DNA of 8,487 bases from DASRBA01 sp036559665 (lineage in GTDB: Bacteria > Myxococcota > Myxococcia > Myxococcales > Myxococcaceae): assembly GCA_036559665.1 (NCBI GenBank), contig DATBSS010000686.1, forward strand, positions 1-8,487, in the 5' to 3' direction. This document shows positions 6,112 to 8,487 of the stretch, piece by piece; the stretch's first letter is position 1; each line of letters opens with the position of its first letter. A program made the position numbers and the translations under genes. Below the pieces are notes generated by a model. That model ran no database searches. It had not been told where the DNA came from and worked only from the letters and a program-made list of their open reading frames with translations.

Positions 6112-7464
6112 GGGCGAGGTGATCGCCCGGCGGAGCGCCGACTCCGGCGCTCCATCGTCGAGCTCCACCTCATCGCCGCTGCCGCGCACGCCGAGCACCT
6201 TCCACATCGGATCCAGGTCGGCGCGCGACCGCCGGGTGCCCATGGCCCGGTAGAGCGGCACGGCCGCGGCGAAGCCGGCGCCCTTGTCCAGCGCCGCCAG
6301 CAGCTTCTCCACCGGCCACCCGGAGGCGATGGTCCCGCCCTGGGCGCCGACCGCGCGGAGCGCCTCCCGCAGTGAACGCTCGCCCTTGCTGCGCCGGCGG
6401 ATCTCCAGATCCAGCTTCAGCCAGAACAACGCCCCGCCCCAGTAGGTCGGCCCCCAGCGGGGCGCGTCGTCCAGGCCCTCCTCGCTGGAGCGCAGCTCGC
6501 CCTTGGGCAGGCCGTCCACCAGGTCGCTCCACACCTTCTGGGCCGGCAGCGCGCCGGCGCGGGCGCGCACCACCGGCTCCAGGTACGTGGCCAGCCCCTC
6601 CTCCAGCCAGTGGTGCCGGGAGGCCAGCGCGGGGAGCGCGGTGTGGACGAGCTCGTGGACCAGCACCCAGCTCCCGCGCAGGTCCTCCAGCGTGGCGTCG
6701 GACGGGATGCCGAGCAGCGTGGTGGCGCCGCCGCCGCCGAGCGTCTTGCCGAAGCCGCGGTCGCCGGGCACCAGCAGCACCAGCGCGCCCGGCACCGGGA
6801 ACTTGCCGAAGTACTGGCAGACCTGCCGCGCGCCGGTGACCGCCCACTCCTGGAGCTCCGCGTCCGAGAGGGACCGCCGCCCGGGCGCGATGGCCACCTG
6901 GATCTCGGTCGCGCAGGCGGAGACCGTGCTCACCTTGATCGGGCCCAACGCGCTGTAGGGTGACATGGCGATGCTCGCCGCCGGCCCAGCGTAGGTGTCC
7001 AGCTCCCCGGTGGACGGCAGGCCGGTGGCGAACCGGACGCCCTCGCGCGACCGCACCCGCAGCCGGTAGAGCGCGCGCTCGGATACGTCGCCGTCCGGGC
7101 GGAGCAGCCACGCGCCGGGGGAGGATTCGATGGTCGCTCCAAAGGCCATCACCTCGTCCGGGTCGTTCAGCCGCTCCGCGGCGGCGCGGAGCTGGAACCG
7201 GTAGCGGACGCGGCACCCGCGCGCGCAGCCCGGCAGCTCCCACGGCCCGCTGCCCTTGAGCGGCGTCCCTTTCTCGCCATCCACCCGCTGCACGTCGCGG
7301 ACGAACGGTGCGGCGGCCTGGTCCACCTCCAGCCGCGATGCGGTGTCGAAGGTCGCCTCCACCGCCAACTCCGAGAGGTCGGTTGCGGGGCTGACGTCGT
7401 AGGACCACACCGCGCCAGAGGCGGGCGCGGCGGCGAGGAGCGCGAGCAGCGGGAGCGTACGCAT
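6109..7464 (-). CDS. Exported zinc metallopeptidase of the MA-like (HExxH...EG) type
   Basis: This 451-residue protein has a signal peptide (MRTLPLLALLAAAPASGA, cleavage near residue 18), so it is exported. The N-terminal half (about 20-225) is beta-rich, resembling the N-terminal domain of M61-like peptidases. The catalytic part carries H270-E271-L-V-H274 and then WLEEGLATYLEP, with E288/E289 as the probable third zinc ligand. The spacer between H274 and this glutamate is 13-14 residues, shorter than the 18 of M1 and closer to the Peptidase_MA family. W346-x-x-x and YWGGALFWLKLDLEIR at about 341-356 match the helix that follows in this group. It probably cleaves peptides or proteins in the periplasm or at the surface; the substrate is unknown. 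Several cysteines in the N-terminal part (C80, C84) may form a disulphide. The ATG at 7464 directly gives the signal peptide, although no good Shine-Dalgarno precedes it. The gene is divergent from the bufferin precursor. Confidence 0.85.
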   Translation of the reverse strand: MRTLPLLALLAAAPASGAVWSYDVSPATDLSELAVEATFDTASRLEVDQAAAPFVRDVQRVDGEKGTPLKGSGPWELPGCARGCRVRYRFQLRAAAERLNDPDEVMAFGATIESSPGAWLLRPDGDVSERALYRLRVRSREGVRFATGLPSTGELDTYAGPAASIAMSPYSALGPIKVSTVSACATEIQVAIAPGRRSLSDAELQEWAVTGARQVCQYFGKFPVPGALVLLVPGDRGFGKTLGGGGATTLLGIPSDATLEDLRGSWVLVHELVHTALPALASRHHWLEEGLATYLEPVVRARAGALPAQKVWSDLVDGLPKGELRSSEEGLDDAPRWGPTYWGGALFWLKLDLEIRRRSKGERSLREALRAVGAQGGTIASGWPVEKLLAALDKGAGFAAAVPLYRAMGTRRSRADLDPMWKVLGVRGSGDEVELDDGAPESALRRAITSP

Positions 7465-7524
7465 CCGGCGTCTTTAACCCCGGACGCGATTCCCGACCGT
7501 GTCGGTTCCAGTCGCACCAAGATC

Positions 7525-7532
7525 TTACGTAA
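7525..7532. repeat. TTACGTAA palindrome at the centre of the divergent control region
   Basis: An 8-base perfect palindrome lies in an otherwise very GC-rich 199-base intergenic region between the peptidase and the bufferin precursor. Its right half overlaps the first bases of the candidate ECF -35 element. It could be an operator or simply part of the promoter; the sequence alone does not decide. Confidence 0.4.
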
Positions 7533-7554
7533 CCTGCCCCGTGCCCTCCGCGTA
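7529..7554 (+). promoter_or_regulatory. Candidate ECF-sigma promoter of the bufferin operon
   Basis: GTAACC at 7529-7534 and CGTA at 7551-7554 are separated by 16 bases. An AAC core at -35 with a CGT core at -10 is the hallmark of ECF sigma factor promoters, and from memory the SigF-dependent bufferin-type operon of Caulobacter uses a near-identical GTAACC-N16-CGAA element. Transcription would begin at about 7560-7562 and give a leader of roughly 100 bases before the ATG at 7664. The element points at the precursor gene and not at the divergent peptidase. No ECF sigma or anti-sigma gene is inside this window. Confidence 0.65.
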
Positions 7555-7601
7555 CTGGAATTGGTGACGCGCCAAAAGTTGGTGGGCGTATGGTGCGCGC
7601 C

Positions 7602-7620
7602 GCCTGCGGGCCCCGCAGGC
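7602..7620 (+). promoter_or_regulatory. Leader hairpin 1 upstream of the bufferin precursor
   Basis: GCCTGCGG (7602-7609) and CCGCAGGC (7613-7620) form a perfect 8-base-pair stem with the three-base loop GCC. The next bases are TTT, then C-rich sequence, so it is not a convincing complete terminator; it may pause polymerase, stabilise the messenger, or be a protein-binding palindrome in DNA. Confidence 0.6.
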
Positions 7621-7624
7621 TTTC

Positions 7625-7642
7625 CGTCACTTTTCGGTGACG
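7625..7642 (+). promoter_or_regulatory. Leader hairpin 2 upstream of the bufferin precursor
   Basis: CGTCAC (7625-7630) and GTGACG (7637-7642) form a perfect 6-base-pair stem around TTTTCG, ending eight bases before the GGAG ribosome site at 7651-7654. A second GTGACG at 7564-7569, near the predicted 5' end of the transcript, could pair with the same CGTCAC, so two mutually exclusive folds are possible. Confidence 0.5.
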
Positions 7643-7663
7643 ACTCACACGGAGCAGACACAG

Positions 7664-8005
7664 ATGAAGAACTGGAAGAGCGCGGTGATGGCTTCTGCGG
7701 TTGCGGCGATGTTCGCGGCGAATGCGGCGCACGCCCAGGACGCGAAGGCACCTGCCAAGGCCGCGGCGAAGGGCGTGAAGTGCTCGGGCATCAACTCCTG
7801 CAAGGGCAAGGGCGCCTGCAAGGGCGCGGACAACGACTGCAAGGGCCAGAACGGCTGCAAGGGCAAGGGCTGGACGCAGGCCAAGTCCGAGAAGGCCTGC
7901 ACCGGCAAGCACGGCACCGTCGTCGCCGAGGCGGCCGCCCCCGCCGAGGGCGAGGCCAAGCCGGACGCTGCCAAGCCGGACGCCGCCAAGCCCGAGACCA
8001 AGTAA
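7664..8005 (+). CDS. bufA2: Bufferin-type RiPP precursor (BufA2 family, cysteine-rich, exported)
   Basis: This 113-residue precursor has a Sec signal peptide (about 1-24, AHA before QD), an alanine/lysine linker, and a core with six cysteines at 40, 46, 52, 59, 65 and 79. The core uses repeated CKG units (at 46, 52, 59 and 65; CKGKG occurs twice) in the KCSGINSCKGKGACKG context that I recognise as the BufA2 bufferin family. In studied bufferins the partner MNIO enzyme converts core cysteines into heterocycles that bind copper, and the exported product buffers the metal in the periplasm. A tail of Ala/Pro/Lys/Glu repeats (AAKPD twice) follows residue 87. The ATG at 7664 is chosen because GGAG lies at 7651-7654 and it begins the signal peptide; a GTG at 7637 would add nine residues and lies within a leader hairpin. 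The MNIO gene follows at 8079. Family is highly likely; copper as the metal is by analogy. Confidence 0.92.
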   Translation: MKNWKSAVMASAVAAMFAANAAHAQDAKAPAKAAAKGVKCSGINSCKGKGACKGADNDCKGQNGCKGKGWTQAKSEKACTGKHGTVVAEAAAPAEGEAKPDAAKPDAAKPETK

Positions 8006-8019
8006 TCGACGTTTCGCGC

Positions 8020-8055
8020 CGGGCCCCTCGGTTCTTGCCGGAGCCGGGGGGCTCG
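8020..8055 (+). promoter_or_regulatory. Strong hairpin between the bufferin precursor and bufB
   Basis: Bases 8020-8031 pair with 8044-8055 to give a 12-base-pair stem with two G-U pairs and a 12-base loop (TTCTTGCCGGAG). It lies 14 bases after the precursor stop and is followed by GCGCATTTCC, so there is only a three-base T run. It is best read as an attenuator or a 3' end protector of the precursor messenger, lowering bufB expression relative to bufA2, rather than as a full terminator. Confidence 0.6.
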
Positions 8056-8078
8056 CGCATTTCCAGCGCCCCACTCCC

Positions 8079-8487
8079 ATGAGCTTCACGCGCGTCGACC
8101 TCGGGCACGGCATCGGGCTGCGCTCGCGTCACTACCCCGAGTACCTCGAGGGCCGGGTGCGCACCGCGTGGGTGGAGGCGATCAGCGAGAACTTCATGAC
8201 GCTCGGCGGCCGCCCCCAGGCGGTGCTGGAGCGCGCGCGCGCCGATCACCCGGTGGCGCTGCACGGGGTGTCGCTCTCCATCGGCTCCACCGACCCGCTG
8301 GACCCGCGTTACTTGAAGGACCTGCGCGCGCTGGCCGACCGCATCCAGCCGGCGATCATCTCCGATCACCTGTGCTGGGGTAGCCATCGCGGCCGCTACA
8401 TCCACGACCTCCTCCCGCTCCCCTACACAGAGGAGGCGGTGGCGCACGTGGCCCGCCGCGTGTCGCAGGTGCAGGAGGCGCTGGGCC
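8079..8487 (+). CDS. bufB: MNIO (DUF692) multinuclear iron-dependent oxidative enzyme, BufB type, 3' end outside window
   Basis: The first 136 residues of a DUF692/MNIO protein are visible; the family is usually about 270-290 residues, so roughly half is missing. MNIO enzymes are TIM barrels with two or three irons that modify cysteine or other residues of RiPP precursors; MbnB of methanobactin synthesis is the best-known member. Visible family motifs are GHGIGLRSRHY near the start (H10), VEAISENFM (E37), ALHGVSLSIGS (H62), IISDHLCWG (D96, H97) and IHDLLPLPYTEEA (H109), which supply conserved metal-binding or active-site residues. Acting on the precursor encoded 73 bases upstream is the clear inference. 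The ATG at 8079 is the only start that keeps the N-terminal barrel strand, yet no Shine-Dalgarno sequence precedes it, suggesting low translation. A BufC (DUF2063) partner gene would be expected next, beyond the window. Confidence 0.93.
   Translation, partial: MSFTRVDLGHGIGLRSRHYPEYLEGRVRTAWVEAISENFMTLGGRPQAVLERARADHPVALHGVSLSIGSTDPLDPRYLKDLRALADRIQPAIISDHLCWGSHRGRYIHDLLPLPYTEEAVAHVARRVSQVQEALG

Noticed and set aside
7602..7630. Leader hairpin 1 as a rho-independent terminator
   Set aside because: Only three T residues follow the stem and no plus-strand gene lies upstream that would need ending; an attenuator or operator role is kept as a possibility.
7664..8005. Metallothionein or plain cysteine-rich secreted protein
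   Set aside because: The CKG-type core, signal peptide and the adjacent DUF692 gene fit a bufferin precursor much better; bacterial metallothioneins are cytosolic and lack the MNIO partner.
6170..8113. A 647-codon open frame on the minus strand across the peptidase and bufferin genes
   Set aside because: It is an Arg/Pro/Gly/Ala-rich shadow frame typical of high-GC DNA, runs antisense to the well-supported precursor gene and overlaps the real peptidase in another frame.

Overview
The window is GC-rich DNA with GTG starts and several 4-base ATGA gene overlaps. It looks like a myxobacterial (Myxococcota) chromosome. The strongest taxonomic hints are a lipoprotein / AHH-nuclease lipoprotein / Imm11-like immunity operon that resembles the Sit outer-membrane-exchange toxin loci of Myxococcus relatives, and a GAF plus HD-GYP protein. 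The species assignment is inference.

Layout from left to right. (1) 1-1549, minus strand: a GAF/HD-GYP cyclic-di-GMP phosphodiesterase-type protein, whose stop overlaps the ATG of a further minus-strand gene running off the left edge. (2) 1576-3119, plus strand: a metallo-beta-lactamase-fold hydrolase overlapping rpe (ribulose-phosphate 3-epimerase) by ATGA. (3) 3124-5194, minus strand: a three-gene accessory operon, small lipoprotein -> lipoprotein with a C-terminal AHH-type nuclease toxin -> Imm11/DUF1629-type immunity protein, both junctions being ATGA overlaps. Its toxin-tail/immunity end has visibly lower GC than the flanks. (4) 5317-6108, plus strand: an exported dienelactone hydrolase family protein, abutting stop-to-stop with (5) 6109-7464, minus strand, an exported HExxH zinc peptidase. 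(6) 7465-7663: a 199-base regulatory region. (7) 7664-8487 and beyond, plus strand: the start of a bufferin operon, with a six-cysteine exported RiPP precursor (BufA2 type) followed by its MNIO/DUF692 modifying enzyme (BufB), cut by the window end.

Two systems stand out. The first is the Sit-like toxin/immunity operon, which fits contact-dependent kin discrimination. The second is the bufferin locus. Its precursor gene sits behind a good ECF-sigma-type promoter (GTAACC, 16 bases, CGTA) and a roughly 100-base leader with two perfect hairpins. One hairpin arm can pair with either of two GTGACG copies. A strong 12-bp hairpin lies between the precursor and a bufB start that lacks a Shine-Dalgarno sequence, which would favour excess precursor over enzyme. 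These regulatory readings come from the sequence alone. The remaining genes are ordinary chromosomal enzymes. No tRNA, rRNA, CRISPR array, insertion sequence or attachment site was seen, and no stretch over 300 bases lacks a gene.
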